This document shows positions 39,979 to 50,261 of a DNA stretch of 55,446 nucleotides, piece by piece. Position numbers and translations under genes: made by a program. The notes under the pieces are model-generated. The model ran no database searches and had not been told where the DNA came from. It saw nothing but the letters and a program-made list of their open reading frames with translations. The stretch is taken from positions 1 to 55,446 of the forward strand of contig JAAFJL010000010.1 in assembly GCA_013298865.1 (NCBI GenBank), given 5' to 3'. Each line of letters begins with the position of its first letter. The first letter of the stretch is position 1. The stretch is from Cytophagales bacterium. GTDB lineage: Bacteria; Bacteroidota; Bacteroidia; Cytophagales; Spirosomataceae.

Positions 39979-42360
39979 CTACTGCATTGCACGCCAAACA
40001 CGTTCTGGAGTTAGGGGCATTAAAATATCCTTAACTTGGTGACCACCAGACCATAAAGCATCAATTACAGCATTAACTACGGCAGGCGTTGAGCCTATGC
40101 AACCTGCTTCACCAGCACCTTTTACTCCCAAAGGATTATGTGGGCATGGCGTTACGGTTCTGTCAATTTCAAACATAGGTAAATCGTCGGCACGAGGCAT
40201 ACAATAATCCATGTACGAACCATTGATGAGCTGTCCGTTGTCGTCATAAATTGCTCCTTCAAACAAAGCCTGTCCGATTCCTTGTGCCAAACCTCCATGA
40301 ATTTGTCCATCAACAATCATTGGATTAATGACATTCCCGACATCATCAACTGCCAGAAAACGCTTCAATTTTACCTTACCAGTTTCAGGGTCAATTTCCA
40401 CTACTGCAATGTGGCAACCAAATGGGTAGGTAAAATTGGCGGGGTCATAGAAAGAAGAAAAATCTAAGCCTGGTTCAAGTCCTTCTGGATAAACGTGTGG
40501 TACATAGGCAGTTAGCGAGACATCTCCGAAACTAATAGATTTATCTGTACCTTTCACTGTCCATTTACCTTCATTAAATTCAAGGTCGTCAATGTTTGCT
40601 TCTAATTTGTGAGCGGCTATTTTTGCCCCTTTTTCCAAAATTTTATCAATACTTTTCATGATAGCACTACCGCCTACCGCCAAAGACCGAGAACCATACG
40701 TTCCCATACCAAAAGCTACGGTGTCAGAATCACCATGAATCAGTTCAACATCTTCCATCGGGATGCCAAATTTATCGGCAACAATTTGCACAAAAGTAGT
40801 TTCATGCCCTTGTCCGTGCGAATGTGAACCTGTATAAACGCTCACTTTACCCGTTGGCTGAACTCGTACTTGTGCAGACTCGTACAAACCTGCCCTTGCC
40901 CCTAACGAACCTACTACCGCCGAAGGTGCAATTCCGCAGGCTTCTACATAAGTTGAAAAACCAACGCCTAAGAGTTTTCCGTTTTTGAGAGCCTCTTTTT
41001 GGTCTTCTCGAAACCCTTTATAATCAAGCATTTCGAGTCCTCTTTTTAGCACTCCTTCGTAATTTCCTGAATCATATTGGAGAGCGACCTGTGTCTGATA
41101 ACCTGGTTGAGTAACACCGTCGAAGGGAGGAATAAAGTTTCTAAAACGTAGGTCAGCAGGGTCCATTCCCATTTCTAAAGCTCCTAAATCCATTAATCTT
41201 TCCAACAAATAAGTTGCCTCTGGACGACCAGCACCACGGTAGGCATCAACTGCATTAGTATGTGTAAAAACCCCTACTAAGTCAATATTTATTTTGGGTG
41301 TTGTATAAAGTCCTTGTAAAAGTGTCCCGTGCAAATATGTAGGAACGGCTGGGGCAAAAAGAGAAAGATATGCCCCTAAATTTGCATAAGTTTTTACCCT
41401 GAGAGCCATCACGTTACCGTCTTTGTCGAAACCCATTTCTGCTTTGGTCACGTGGTCACGCCCGTGGGCATCTGTCATAAATGCCTCTGAACGTTCTGAA
41501 GTCCATTTTACAGGTCTTTCAATTTGTTTGGATGCCCAAACCACCAATGCTTCTTCGGTATAATGGAAGATTTTAGAACCAAAACCACCACCTACGTCTG
41601 GTCCAACAACACGTACTTTATGCTCTGGAATTCCCAAAACAAAGGCACTCATCATCAATCGGATTAAGTGCGGATTTTGGGTTGATGTATAAAGTGTATA
41701 TTTTTCGCTGGTAGTATCATAATGCCCAATGGCAACCCGTGGCTCTATCGCATTGGGGATAACTCTCTGATTGATAAAGTCTAAGGTCGTGACATGATGA
41801 GAAGCCGCAATAGCTGCATCAACTTCGTCACGGGGATTTCCGAGTGTCCAGTCAAAGGCAATATTGTTTGGGGCAACTTCTGGGTGAACAGGTGTTGCTC
41901 CTGCTTGGACAGCTTCAAAAGGATTTGAAATAGCATTTTTTACTTCATAATCAACCTCCACGGCGTCGGCAGCATCAGCAGCGATATTTCTATCTTCGGC
42001 AATAACTACCGCAACAGCATCTCCCAAATGTTTAATGGTGTCACCCGTACCAACCAATAATGGATGCGACGGTTCTTTCATGGTTGTGCCGTCTTTAAAA
42101 TTGACTTGCCAGCCACAAGGAACTCCATTGATACCTGCATTACGAATATCATCTCCTGTAAAAACAGCAACCACTCCTTCTATGGCAAGAGCAGCAGAAA
42201 TATCAATTTTTTTGACTAATGCGTGGGCATAAGGGCTACGCACAATATGAGCGTAGGTTTGCTGGGGCAATACCATATCGTCGGTATATTTTCCTTTGCC
42301 CGTAATAAAGCGTTTGTCTTCGACTCGCTTGATGGATTTACCAATATATCTATTACTCAT
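39979..42360 (-). CDS. coxL: Molybdopterin-binding catalytic subunit, form II CO dehydrogenase-like (CoxL)
   Basis: A 793-residue catalytic subunit of the xanthine oxidase family that holds the molybdenum-cytosine-dinucleotide-type cofactor. [40 protein letters not shown]-like blocks ([11 protein letters not shown]) and [20 protein letters not shown], with the active-site Glu, are all present. The active-site loop reads AYRGAGR at residues 373-379, which marks form II; true aerobic CO dehydrogenases (form I) have AYRCSFR, whose Cys binds copper. The substrate is therefore uncertain and CO is unlikely to be the main one. Length is normal. It is co-transcribed with coxS, which ends 30 nt upstream. 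Confidence 0.92.
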   Translation of the reverse strand: MSNRYIGKSIKRVEDKRFITGKGKYTDDMVLPQQTYAHIVRSPYAHALVKKIDISAALAIEGVVAVFTGDDIRNAGINGVPCGWQVNFKDGTTMKEPSHPLLVGTGDTIKHLGDAVAVVIAEDRNIAADAADAVEVDYEVKNAISNPFEAVQAGATPVHPEVAPNNIAFDWTLGNPRDEVDAAIAASHHVTTLDFINQRVIPNAIEPRVAIGHYDTTSEKYTLYTSTQNPHLIRLMMSAFVLGIPEHKVRVVGPDVGGGFGSKIFHYTEEALVVWASKQIERPVKWTSERSEAFMTDAHGRDHVTKAEMGFDKDGNVMALRVKTYANLGAYLSLFAPAVPTYLHGTLLQGLYTTPKINIDLVGVFTHTNAVDAYRGAGRPEATYLLERLMDLGALEMGMDPADLRFRNFIPPFDGVTQPGYQTQVALQYDSGNYEGVLKRGLEMLDYKGFREDQKEALKNGKLLGVGFSTYVEACGIAPSAVVGSLGARAGLYESAQVRVQPTGKVSVYTGSHSHGQGHETTFVQIVADKFGIPMEDVELIHGDSDTVAFGMGTYGSRSLAVGGSAIMKSIDKILEKGAKIAAHKLEANIDDLEFNEGKWTVKGTDKSISFGDVSLTAYVPHVYPEGLEPGLDFSSFYDPANFTYPFGCHIAVVEIDPETGKVKLKRFLAVDDVGNVINPMIVDGQIHGGLAQGIGQALFEGAIYDDNGQLINGSYMDYCMPRADDLPMFEIDRTVTPCPHNPLGVKGAGEAGCIGSTPAVVNAVIDALWSGGHQVKDILMPLTPERVWRAMQ

Positions 42361-42390
42361 TTTTTCAAAGTTTTATTGTTTACACGTTAC

Positions 42391-42867
42391 TTAAACTTCA
42401 ACTGCCATTTTTTCAGCAGCGTATTGTACTGCCCTTACAATGTTATGGTAACCTGTACAACGACAGAAGTTTCCTTCTAAAGCATGACGAATTTCGTCTT
42501 CGGTTGGGTTCGGGTTTTTACTCAATAAATCTGCCGAGGACATAATCATACCTGGGGTACAGAACCCGCACTGTAATCCATGGCATTCCTTGAAGCCCTC
42601 CTGGAGCGGGTGCATATCACTACCTTTTGCCATGCCTTCAATCGTCGTGATTTCGCAATCATCTGCTTGTACAGCCAACATGGTACAAGATTTTGCGGCA
42701 ATACCATCCACATGAATCGTACACGCACCACAGGAACTGGTGTCGCAACCTACGTGTGTACCCGTAAGCAAGAGAGTATCTCTCAGATAATGCACCAAAA
42801 GGGTTCGGGGTTCTACGTCATGGCTGTATGCTTTTCCATTGACGGTAACATTAATTTTTACGCCCAT
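42391..42867 (-). CDS. coxS: Molybdenum hydroxylase [2Fe-2S] subunit (CoxS-like)
   Basis: A 158-residue small subunit with two [2Fe-2S] clusters. The N-terminal ferredoxin-like domain carries [18 protein letters not shown] with a fourth Cys in AAKSC. The C-terminal helical domain carries [14 protein letters not shown] and [16 protein letters not shown]. All eight cluster Cys are present. It transfers electrons from the molybdenum site in CoxL to FAD in CoxM. It is the first gene of the three-subunit operon and is separated from the coxG-like gene by 230 nt, so the latter may have its own transcript. Confidence 0.94.
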   Translation of the reverse strand: MGVKINVTVNGKAYSHDVEPRTLLVHYLRDTLLLTGTHVGCDTSSCGACTIHVDGIAAKSCTMLAVQADDCEITTIEGMAKGSDMHPLQEGFKECHGLQCGFCTPGMIMSSADLLSKNPNPTEDEIRHALEGNFCRCTGYHNIVRAVQYAAEKMAVEV

Positions 42868-43097
42868 AATTTTTGATTTTTAAAGGTAAATGAGTGTTTT
42901 AATTTTTTTGTAATGAAACTTTTAGGAGGGATTATAATTCGGAAAGTACTTTCGACATTCTTGATGGGTACTATTTTCTGTTACATCAAATTCAAGTGTA
43001 ACTTGATGTATATTAACGTGTTTTGAGTGATGTTTAATGAATTGATTATTAGACATTTACCTATTTTTCATTCTTACTCATTGACCATCTTCAAATA

Positions 43098-43535
43098 CTA
43101 ATTTTGTAATTCTTCATCAAAATTACTAAAGAATTGCTTGGTCAAAGAATTAGCTACACCGCTCAACACCCGTTGACCCGTACGTGCCAAAAGTCCTGAT
43201 AATCTGGCGTCACCATCAAAACTTAATTCTGTTTGGTTTCCTAAATCTTTGAGTATTATTTTGATGGCAGCATCTGCGTTTCCGATTTTACTGTTCTGAG
43301 AAACATTTAACGTAAATTCCTGATTATCAATAATTTCTGAAAGTGTAAGTCCGCCTGAAAACGAACCACTGACTGGACCTAACTTGATTTCTGAAACAGC
43401 ATTATACTCATTTTCACCTATTTTTTCCAGACGAGAAATCCCAGGAACTATCTTTGCTAAAATTTCGGTATCCATCAACATTTTCCAAACTTGGGCAGTA
43501 GGTGCTTCCAGCGTGTGTGAGCCTGTGAGTTGCAT
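43098..43535 (-). CDS. coxG: CoxG-family (SRPBCC fold) protein
   Basis: A 145-residue START/SRPBCC-fold protein of the carbon-monoxide-dehydrogenase subunit G family. MQLTGSHTLEAPTAQVWKML, ILAKIVPGISRLEKIGENEY and GDARLSGLLARTGQRVLSGV with KQFFSNFDEEL match it. CoxG is an accessory protein thought to help anchor CO dehydrogenase to the membrane or to handle quinone; the members next to form II enzymes are less studied. It precedes the coxSLM operon on the same strand and is divergent from xdhC. Confidence 0.85.
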   Translation of the reverse strand: MQLTGSHTLEAPTAQVWKMLMDTEILAKIVPGISRLEKIGENEYNAVSEIKLGPVSGSFSGGLTLSEIIDNQEFTLNVSQNSKIGNADAAIKIILKDLGNQTELSFDGDARLSGLLARTGQRVLSGVANSLTKQFFSNFDEELQN

Positions 43536-43719
43536 GAGTTATTTTTGGGGTTGGTAAAGACGAATAGAAAATATAAAGTTTAGATGTAGCTACATATATT
43601 TTAGAAACATTATACGATTTTATTAAACTTTTTCCATATTTCAAAGTGAAATTTGTAAAAAGTTAAGAATATTAACTTATTGGCTTTCAGCCAAAAGCTA
43701 ATTGTTAATTGCCAAGAAA

Positions 43720-44817
43720 ATGAAAGAAATAAAAAATATTATTGACGCATTCCAAAAGGTTGATTTTTCCCAAAATCAAGTTGCTTTGGCTACAGTTGTT
43801 CGGGTAGAAGGGTCATCTTACAGACGTACAGGTGCAAGAATGTTAGTCATTGATAATGGCGAATGGATTGGCGGAATCAGTGGGGGCTGTTTGGAAGGTG
43901 ATGCTCTGAAAAAAGCTCGTTTGGCAATTGCTAATAAGAAAGCTGCCATGATAACTTATGATACTTCGGACGACGACCCTTATCAAATAGGTGTGGGGTT
44001 GGGATGTAATGGCATTATTGATATTATCCTCAGTCCGATTGATGCAAAAGATGACCAAAACCCAATTTTAATGCTTGAACCATGCCTTGACGCTCGGACG
44101 ATTAGCATTGCCATTACAGTGATTGGTTCAAAAGGTGAGACAGGTTTAGTTTTGGGCGAAGCCTTTCGTTTTGATGAGCATGGATTTAATAGAAATTGTA
44201 TCATTGAAAGCCTAATTTTACCCAAAATCCAAGAAGTTTTAGCATCAGAAAAGTCTGTTTCTGAGACGATTGGCTTAGAAAATGGGGCTTCTGTCACTTT
44301 ATTTTTTGAAGTAATTCCGCCTGCCATGCACTTGCTTGTACACGGTGGAAATTATGACATTTATTCGATGGTAAAAATTGCAAAAGAAATTGGCTGGAAG
44401 GTTTCTGTTTTTTGTAATCCTCAGAAAGTTCATGCTTCTCTCTTCAATTTGGCAGACCAAGTTTTAGCCAAAGATACCATAGTTCAGATTGACCGCCAGA
44501 CGGCTGTAATTTTGATGGCACATGACTACGAAACTGATTTCGGAAATATGCGTAAGTATCTGAAAACCAGTATATCATACATCGGGATGTTAGGTCCAAA
44601 GAAACGAACTGATAAGATGTTTTTGAAGTTGAAAGAAGAAGGAAATCCAATTTCTGAAAATGATTTATCAAGAATTTATAGTCCCGTCGGGCTTGATATT
44701 GGGGCAAACACACCCGAAGAAATTGCCGTTTCTGTCATTGCTGAAATTAAATCTACGTTTTCTGGAAGAAGTGGTAATCGTCTGAAATTCAGAGAGAAAC
44801 CAATTTATGAAGAATAA
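43720..44817 (+). CDS. xdhC: XdhC/CoxI-family molybdenum cofactor insertion factor
   Basis: A 365-residue cytoplasmic maturation protein. The N-terminal XdhC domain has ATVVRVEGSSYRRTGARMLV and GGISGGCLEGDALKKARLAI; the C-terminal Rossmann-like domain has YIGMLGPKKRTDKMF and IYSPVGLDIGANTPEEIAVS. XdhC binds the molybdenum cofactor and delivers it to the apo-enzyme, which fits the divergent coxGSLM genes. The longer frame begins with a TTG at 43702; the ATG at 43720 (MKEIKNIIDAFQKVD) is the better start. Read with the neighbours, these genes form one functional unit of enzyme, maturation factor and accessory protein. Confidence 0.9.
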   Translation: MKEIKNIIDAFQKVDFSQNQVALATVVRVEGSSYRRTGARMLVIDNGEWIGGISGGCLEGDALKKARLAIANKKAAMITYDTSDDDPYQIGVGLGCNGIIDIILSPIDAKDDQNPILMLEPCLDARTISIAITVIGSKGETGLVLGEAFRFDEHGFNRNCIIESLILPKIQEVLASEKSVSETIGLENGASVTLFFEVIPPAMHLLVHGGNYDIYSMVKIAKEIGWKVSVFCNPQKVHASLFNLADQVLAKDTIVQIDRQTAVILMAHDYETDFGNMRKYLKTSISYIGMLGPKKRTDKMFLKLKEEGNPISENDLSRIYSPVGLDIGANTPEEIAVSVIAEIKSTFSGRSGNRLKFREKPIYEE

Positions 44818-44910
44818 ATAACGGGTAAGTTTGGAAATTTGAGTTAGGATTTCGGGTTAATGACTGTTATTTTCACAACTCCAAAGCATGATGCTCAATT
44901 AAAATTCAAT

Positions 44911-45258
44911 ATGGAAATAGAAAATATAACCCAAGAATGGGAAAGTTTATTAGATAAATTAGAAGAGATTTTTGACAAACGTCCTGCCGATTTGAATGCT
45001 GTTTTGTTCATGATTGGCGTGCAGGAATTAGGAAAAGGGCATCGGTTTTTCACGAAAGAAGAAAAACAAGACCTTATGCACATCGCCATTTGTAAAGTAC
45101 TGAGTTACAGTGGCATATACGAACTTGAAGGTGTTGATCAAGACGGTTGGCCTCATTGGAAAGCCATAGAAAAACTGCCTTTTGTTAATATTTTAGAACA
45201 GGAAAAACTCTTGAAATCTCATGTTCTGGAGTATTTTGAGAAAGAGGTTTTTGTATAG
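44911..45258 (+). CDS. Conserved-looking hypothetical protein (115 aa)
   Basis: I cannot name this soluble acidic protein. It is mainly helical: ITQEWESLLDKLEEIFDKRP, AVLFMIGVQELGKGHRFFTK and EEKQDLMHIAICKVLSYSGI, ending with a Glu-rich tail. No signal peptide or catalytic motif is visible. The ATG at 44860 would add 17 residues with no helix-like pattern, so the ATG at 44911 (MEIENITQEW) is preferred. The gene begins 93 nt after xdhC and precedes the exonuclease III gene, with a repeat-like stretch in the gap. It has no evident link to the molybdenum enzyme. Confidence 0.55.
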   Translation: MEIENITQEWESLLDKLEEIFDKRPADLNAVLFMIGVQELGKGHRFFTKEEKQDLMHIAICKVLSYSGIYELEGVDQDGWPHWKAIEKLPFVNILEQEKLLKSHVLEYFEKEVFV

Positions 45259-45266
45259 ACCTCTGA

Positions 45267-45312
45267 CCCCCAGAAGGGGAAATTTCCAAAAATGGACTGG
45301 TCGGGAGACCAG
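45267..45312. repeat. Intergenic repeat (CCCCCAGA-type) with a small hairpin
   Basis: CCCCCAGAAGGGGAAATTT (45267-45285) resembles the arm of the inverted repeat at 50873-50945. It is followed by CTGGTC-ggga-GACCAG (45297-45312). It probably belongs to a dispersed intergenic repeat family. Confidence 0.45.
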
Positions 45313-45362
45313 CCACGGGGAGAAAAAAGTTCATAGCAAAACCCATTATTCAAAACTAAAAA

Positions 45363-46124
45363 ATGAAAATTCTTACTTATAATGTTAATGGGATTCGCTC
45401 TGCAATTTCTAAGGGATTTGTTGAATGGCTGCGTGCCACCAATGCGGACATGGTTTGCTTGCAGGAAGTAAAAGCGGAAAAAGAAAATATTGATGCCTCA
45501 GTTTTTGAGGAATTGGGGTATCAAATCTATTGGCATTCTGCCGAAAAGAAGGGTTATAGTGGCGTTGCGATTCTTACAAAAGTTACGCCCAAGCACGTAG
45601 AAGTAGGCATGGGGATGGAAATTTATGACCGAGAAGGGCGTGTTTTACGCACTGATTTCGAGGATTTTTCGTTAATGTCTGTGTATATGCCTTCTGGTTC
45701 GAGTGGGGATGTTCGCCAAGAGTTTAAGATGCAATGGTTGGCTGATTTTGAGTTGTATATTAAAGAATTACGCAAGACTGTTCCTAATCTTATTATTTCG
45801 GGCGATTATAATATTTGTCACCAAGCAATTGATATTCATAACCCAAAATCTAATGTGAATAGCTCTGGTTTTTTGCCCGAAGAAAGAGACTGGATGGAGC
45901 AATTTTTGCAAAGTGGGTTTGTGGATTCTTTCCGTCATTTCAATAAAGAACCACATCATTATTCTTGGTGGAGTTTTAGGGCGGGTTCGAGAGACAAAAA
46001 TTTAGGTTGGCGGATTGATTATCATTTAGCAACAGAAACACTTCGAGATAGATTAACTCGTTCGGTGATTTTGCCAGAAGCCAAGCATTCTGACCATTGT
46101 CCTGTTTTAGTGGAGATGGAATGA
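45363..46124 (+). CDS. xth: Exodeoxyribonuclease III (AP endonuclease)
   Basis: A 253-residue cytoplasmic DNA-repair enzyme that cleaves at abasic sites and removes 3' blocks. NVNGIRSAISKGFVEWL, DMVCLQEVKAEKEN (metal-binding Glu), ISGDYNICHQAIDIHNPK (Asp and Asn of the active site), LGWRIDYHLAT and KHSDHCPVLVEME (the Asp-His pair) are all present in the order expected for the ExoIII family. Length is typical. No terminator was found before the Uma2 gene 70 nt downstream. Confidence 0.94.
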   Translation: MKILTYNVNGIRSAISKGFVEWLRATNADMVCLQEVKAEKENIDASVFEELGYQIYWHSAEKKGYSGVAILTKVTPKHVEVGMGMEIYDREGRVLRTDFEDFSLMSVYMPSGSSGDVRQEFKMQWLADFELYIKELRKTVPNLIISGDYNICHQAIDIHNPKSNVNSSGFLPEERDWMEQFLQSGFVDSFRHFNKEPHHYSWWSFRAGSRDKNLGWRIDYHLATETLRDRLTRSVILPEAKHSDHCPVLVEME

Positions 46125-46194
46125 TTTTTTGCATATTATTGATAATCAAATACTTACAAAATAAAATTGCATATCTATTGTAAACTTTACTCTA

Positions 46195-46797
46195 ATGACC
46201 ATAACTGACATTAACCAATTAGACCTCAATGGTACATATACTTATGCTGATTATTTGAAATGGCAATTTGATGAAACTATTGAGTTAATAAAAGGTAGAG
46301 TTTATCAAATGTTCCCTACACCTTTGAGATGTCATCAAGATATTTCTCGTGAAATTGTACATCCGATTTTCAATTATTTTTACAAAAAACCGTTTCGAGT
46401 TTATCATGCTCCTTTTGATGTTCGTTTTCCTGTTAATGGAGAAGAAGGCGAAGATGCGATTTACACAGTTGTTCAACCAGACATCTGTGTGATTTGTGAT
46501 TTAGAAAAATTAGATGAAAAAGGTTGTTTGGGTTCGCCCGATATGATTGTTGAAATTCTTTCTCCTTCTACTGCCAAAAAAGACACGAACGAGAAGTATA
46601 ATCTTTATGAAAGTGCGGGTGTGCGAGAATATTGGATTGTTTTTCCGAAGGAAAGATTCATTATGGTACACCTTTTGAATGATAAAGGTGTGTATGAATT
46701 AATCGGCAATTTTGAACCTAATGCCGATACACCAACCATTAAAGTTAATATCTTTCCAGATTTAGAATTGATTATGGAGGATATTTTTTCAATTTGA
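46195..46797 (+). CDS. Uma2-family PD-(D/E)XK endonuclease-like protein
   Basis: A 200-residue protein of the Uma2 (DUF820) family, a restriction-endonuclease-like fold. VVQPDICVICDLEKLDEKG supplies the active-site Asp, and SPDMIVEILSPSTAKKDTNE the Glu and following motif; ESAGVREYWIVFPKERFIMV is the conserved end. The family is expanded in cyanobacteria and found in many Bacteroidota; its biological role is not established and DNA cleavage is unproven for most members. It lies between the exonuclease III gene and the DUF4175 gene, only 16 nt from the latter. Confidence 0.88.
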   Translation: MTITDINQLDLNGTYTYADYLKWQFDETIELIKGRVYQMFPTPLRCHQDISREIVHPIFNYFYKKPFRVYHAPFDVRFPVNGEEGEDAIYTVVQPDICVICDLEKLDEKGCLGSPDMIVEILSPSTAKKDTNEKYNLYESAGVREYWIVFPKERFIMVHLLNDKGVYELIGNFEPNADTPTIKVNIFPDLELIMEDIFSI

Positions 46798-46813
46798 AAT
46801 TACCAAGTTTTTT

Positions 46814-49800
46814 ATGACAACTTCACCAATAGCTACTTTATTAATGCGGTTAGAGGAATACAAACGCAAGTTTTACCTCAACCGATTGATTAAAGGAACA
46901 ATTTTCTCTCTGGCTGTTATCCTGACAGCCTTTTTGGTTTTTAATACCCTCGAATATTTTGGGCATTTTGGTACAACTTTTCGTGCCATTTTGTTCTTTA
47001 CATTCTTGGCAGCTTTATTGATGTCCTTAATTTTTTGGGTCATAAAACCACTTCTTTTTTTATACGGAAATCAAAAACCGCTTTCTAATGAACAAGCTGC
47101 CGACCAAATCGGGAAGTTTTTTCCAGAGGTAAGCGATAAGTTGATTAATACACTCCAATTGTCCAAAACGATTGACAAAGACCAGAATGAATTGCTCTTG
47201 GCTTCAATTCGCCAAAAATCCGACCAATTGGGTTTTATCAAGTTTGCCGATGCCATTAAAATCAATGAAAATCGCAAATATGTCAAGTTTGCTGCCGTTC
47301 CTGCTATCCTGATTGCCATTGGATTGATTTTTTATCCTGCCTTTTTTACGAAACCTGCATCGAGGATTGTTGACTTTAAAAATGAGTACCAAGAAGAAGC
47401 TCCTTTTACGTTTTTATTAGAAAATAAAACCTTACAAGCCTTTAAGAATGAGGACTTTACCGTGAATCTTACGCTACAAGGCAATACCATTCCCGATGCT
47501 GTTTATATGCTCCATAATGATAGAAAATTGAAAATGGAGACCGCCGATAAAAAGCACTATACCTACACATTTAGTAAAGTTCAGCAAGGTTTTGATTTTC
47601 GTTTTGAAGCTGCTGGTTTCAAATCTGCTGAATATGACATTGAACTAATCAACCGTCCGTCTTTGGCATTTTTTGATGTAAATCTCAATTATCCTGCCTA
47701 TTTGGGCAAGCCGAATGAGGCTATGAAAAATGTAGGAAATCTGACAGTACCAGAAGGGACGGTCATTGGTTGGGATTTTAATGTGACTGACACAGACTCG
47801 ATTTTAATGAAATTTGAAGGTGATGTAAAAAGTTATCATGCCGAGAAAAAACTATTAGGCGGAGGTTTTGATTTGAGTCGTAGAGTAAAAGTTGGAGGTC
47901 AATATCAGGTTTTCTTGAAAAATCAATATGCTTCTAACAAGGATGGTATTAGTTTTTTCTTGAATGTTGTGCCTGATAAATTTCCGCAACTGAGTTTGGA
48001 ACAATACAAAGATTCGACACTCTATAATTTTATGGTTTTGGGGGGAAATATTTCTGATGACTACGGGATTTCTCGCCTCGGAATTTTCTATAAGGTTTTA
48101 CGTGAAGGCAAGGCGTCGGCTGCACCTTACCAGAATATCAACTTGGCAGTTAATCGTTCGCAGACAATTCAGAGTTTTTATCACCAATGGAATTTGGATA
48201 GTTTGAAACTAAATCCAGCCGATAAAATTGAGTATTATGTACAGGTTTGGGATAATGATGGCGTGAACGGAGCGAAGGCAACTCGCTCTAACACAATGAA
48301 TTACACTGTGCCAGATAAGCGAGCCATCAACAAAGAAATTGATAATGCCATTGATAAAACAGAAGCACAATTAGACAAAACTTTAGAGAAAGCCCAGAAA
48401 TTACGTAAAGAAATTGCGGCTTTAGAAAATCGTTTAAAAAACAAGAAAGACCTTGATTACAATGATAAAAAATTAGCCGAGGAACTCATCAAAAAGCGAG
48501 AGGAGTTGATGAATGAAATCAAGCAATTGCAACAACAAAATCAGGAATTGAACGAAAAGCAAAATCGTTTCAATGAGCAAAAGCCCGAAAACCAGCAAAA
48601 AATGGAGGCTTTACAAAAAATGATGAATGATTTGCTCGACCCAGAAGCTCAGAAATTATACGAAGAATTGAAAAAAATGATGGATCAGAATCAAGATGAA
48701 AAGATGCTGGAACAAATGGATAAACTTCGGAATAAAGAAAAAAATACGGAGAAAGAATTAGAACGTTTGCAGAAACTTTTCAAGAAAATGCAGTTAGACC
48801 AAAAAATGGATAAAGCTGTGAAAGACTTGGAAAAGTTAGCAGATAAAGAAGAAAAAGAGGCTGAGAAAAACGAGCAATTAGATAAAAAATCGGATGCCGA
48901 CCAAAGCAAGAAAAAGGATGCTGAAGATGCAAAGAAAGAGCAAGATAAGCTCAAGAAAGAGATGGAGGACATCAAAAAGGAACTGAAAGATGCCGATGAG
49001 ATGCAGAAGGAAATGAAGGAAGACCAAGAGCAGATGGACATGGGTAAAGAAGAGCAAGAGGACATCGAAAAGGAGCAAGAAGATAGTAAAAAAGAGATGA
49101 ATAAGGGTGACAATAAGTCGGCGGCAGAGAAGCAAAAGAAGGCTGCCCGAAAGATGAGAAACCTTGCTCAGAAGCTCGCAGAGGCAAAAATGAAATCTGA
49201 AATGAAGCAAAATGAAGAGAACATGGACGACCTGCGGGATATTTTGGAAAACCTTGTTACGCTTTCTTTCGACCAAGAAAAATTGATGAAAGATTTCAGA
49301 GGAATGAATCCTTCTGACCCTCGTTTTGTAAAACTTTCGCAAGACCAACTCAAAATCCAAGACGATGCCAAGGTGATTGAGGACAGTCTGTACGCACTCT
49401 CGAAAAGGGTCATGCAAATTGAATCTTTCGTTACAAGGGAAATGGGTAATATGAAAACTTATATGGGTGAAGCCGTGAAGTTGATTAAAGATAGAAAATT
49501 AGGCATGACGACCTCAAAACAACAATTTGCGATGTCGTCGATGAATAATTTGGCATTGTTGCTTTCGGATGTGTTGAAACAAATGCAACAAAATCAGCAA
49601 ATGATGATGTCTGGTTCTGGAAAAGGCAAAGGGAAGGGCAAAGGAAAAGAGAAAAGCATGGGCGAAAAACAGAAGGAACTCAACGACCAAATGAAACAAA
49701 CCATGCAAAAAGGTGGACAAAAAGGCATGGGAGGACTCTCTGAGGAATTGGCAAAACTTGCCCAAGAACAAGGGCGTTTGCGAAGAATGTTGCAACAGTA

Positions 49801-50167
49801 TTTAGACCAAAATAAGGGTAACGAAATGGGCAAAAAATTGGGCGACCAGATTCAGGATATGATGAAGAAAATGGAAGAAACCGAGACTGATTTGGTCAAT
49901 AAGCGGATTACACCCGAAACAATGCGTCGTCAACAAGAATTGACAACCCGCCTTTTGGAGTCTGAAAAAGCCATGCAAGAACAAGAAGAGGAGCAGAAAC
50001 GTAAGTCGGAGACGGCTCGCCAAAACTTTGAACGCAAAGCTCCTCCACAATTTCAGCAGTACGTTCGTGATAAACAAAAACAGACCGAATTACTAAGGAC
50101 TGTACCGCCGAATTTGAATTCATATTACAAACGTCAAGTGGATAGTTATTTCAAGAAAATACAGTAG
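46814..50167 (+). CDS. Large DUF4175-family membrane protein with a long coiled coil
   Basis: An 1117-residue protein. Hydrophobic segments lie near residues 23-45 (IKGTIFSLAVILTAFLVF), 55-80 (AILFFTFLAALLMSLIFWVI) and 155-175 (FAAVPAILIAIGLIFYPAFF). A beta-rich region (about 190-500) resembles the domain found in this family. From about 510 to 960 the sequence is almost pure Lys/Glu/Gln/Asp/Met heptads, a very long coiled coil that likely extends into the periplasm. A GKGKGKGKGKEK stretch lies near residue 940. The family is widespread in Bacteroidota and often sits near vWA/BatA-type genes; none is seen here. Function is unknown; a structural or scaffold role is inferred. Confidence 0.8.
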   Translation: MTTSPIATLLMRLEEYKRKFYLNRLIKGTIFSLAVILTAFLVFNTLEYFGHFGTTFRAILFFTFLAALLMSLIFWVIKPLLFLYGNQKPLSNEQAADQIGKFFPEVSDKLINTLQLSKTIDKDQNELLLASIRQKSDQLGFIKFADAIKINENRKYVKFAAVPAILIAIGLIFYPAFFTKPASRIVDFKNEYQEEAPFTFLLENKTLQAFKNEDFTVNLTLQGNTIPDAVYMLHNDRKLKMETADKKHYTYTFSKVQQGFDFRFEAAGFKSAEYDIELINRPSLAFFDVNLNYPAYLGKPNEAMKNVGNLTVPEGTVIGWDFNVTDTDSILMKFEGDVKSYHAEKKLLGGGFDLSRRVKVGGQYQVFLKNQYASNKDGISFFLNVVPDKFPQLSLEQYKDSTLYNFMVLGGNISDDYGISRLGIFYKVLREGKASAAPYQNINLAVNRSQTIQSFYHQWNLDSLKLNPADKIEYYVQVWDNDGVNGAKATRSNTMNYTVPDKRAINKEIDNAIDKTEAQLDKTLEKAQKLRKEIAALENRLKNKKDLDYNDKKLAEELIKKREELMNEIKQLQQQNQELNEKQNRFNEQKPENQQKMEALQKMMNDLLDPEAQKLYEELKKMMDQNQDEKMLEQMDKLRNKEKNTEKELERLQKLFKKMQLDQKMDKAVKDLEKLADKEEKEAEKNEQLDKKSDADQSKKKDAEDAKKEQDKLKKEMEDIKKELKDADEMQKEMKEDQEQMDMGKEEQEDIEKEQEDSKKEMNKGDNKSAAEKQKKAARKMRNLAQKLAEAKMKSEMKQNEENMDDLRDILENLVTLSFDQEKLMKDFRGMNPSDPRFVKLSQDQLKIQDDAKVIEDSLYALSKRVMQIESFVTREMGNMKTYMGEAVKLIKDRKLGMTTSKQQFAMSSMNNLALLLSDVLKQMQQNQQMMMSGSGKGKGKGKGKEKSMGEKQKELNDQMKQTMQKGGQKGMGGLSEELAKLAQEQGRLRRMLQQYLDQNKGNEMGKKLGDQIQDMMKKMEETETDLVNKRITPETMRRQQELTTRLLESEKAMQEQEEEQKRKSETARQNFERKAPPQFQQYVRDKQKQTELLRTVPPNLNSYYKRQVDSYFKKIQ

Positions 50168-50261
50168 GTTAATTTGGAAATTTGGAAATTGGTTAATTTG
50201 AAAATTAAGTTTGTGGCTTCCAAATTATCAACAATTCAAACTTCAACAATTAATAAAAACC

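Noticed and set aside
39979-42360. Aerobic CO oxidation as the function of the cox cluster
   Set aside because: The active-site loop is AYRGAGR instead of AYRCSFR, so the copper-binding Cys is missing; CO as substrate is not supported.
42980-43009. Two mutually exclusive short pairings (GTTACA/TGTAAC and ACATCAA/TTGATGT) upstream of coxS
   Set aside because: Stems of only 6-7 bp in A/T-rich DNA are expected by chance; there is no riboswitch-like core.
48691-49417. Antisense frames of 140 and 179 codons opposite the DUF4175 coiled coil
   Set aside because: They are Ser/Leu/Phe-rich mirrors of Lys/Glu codons, a known artefact opposite charged coiled coils.
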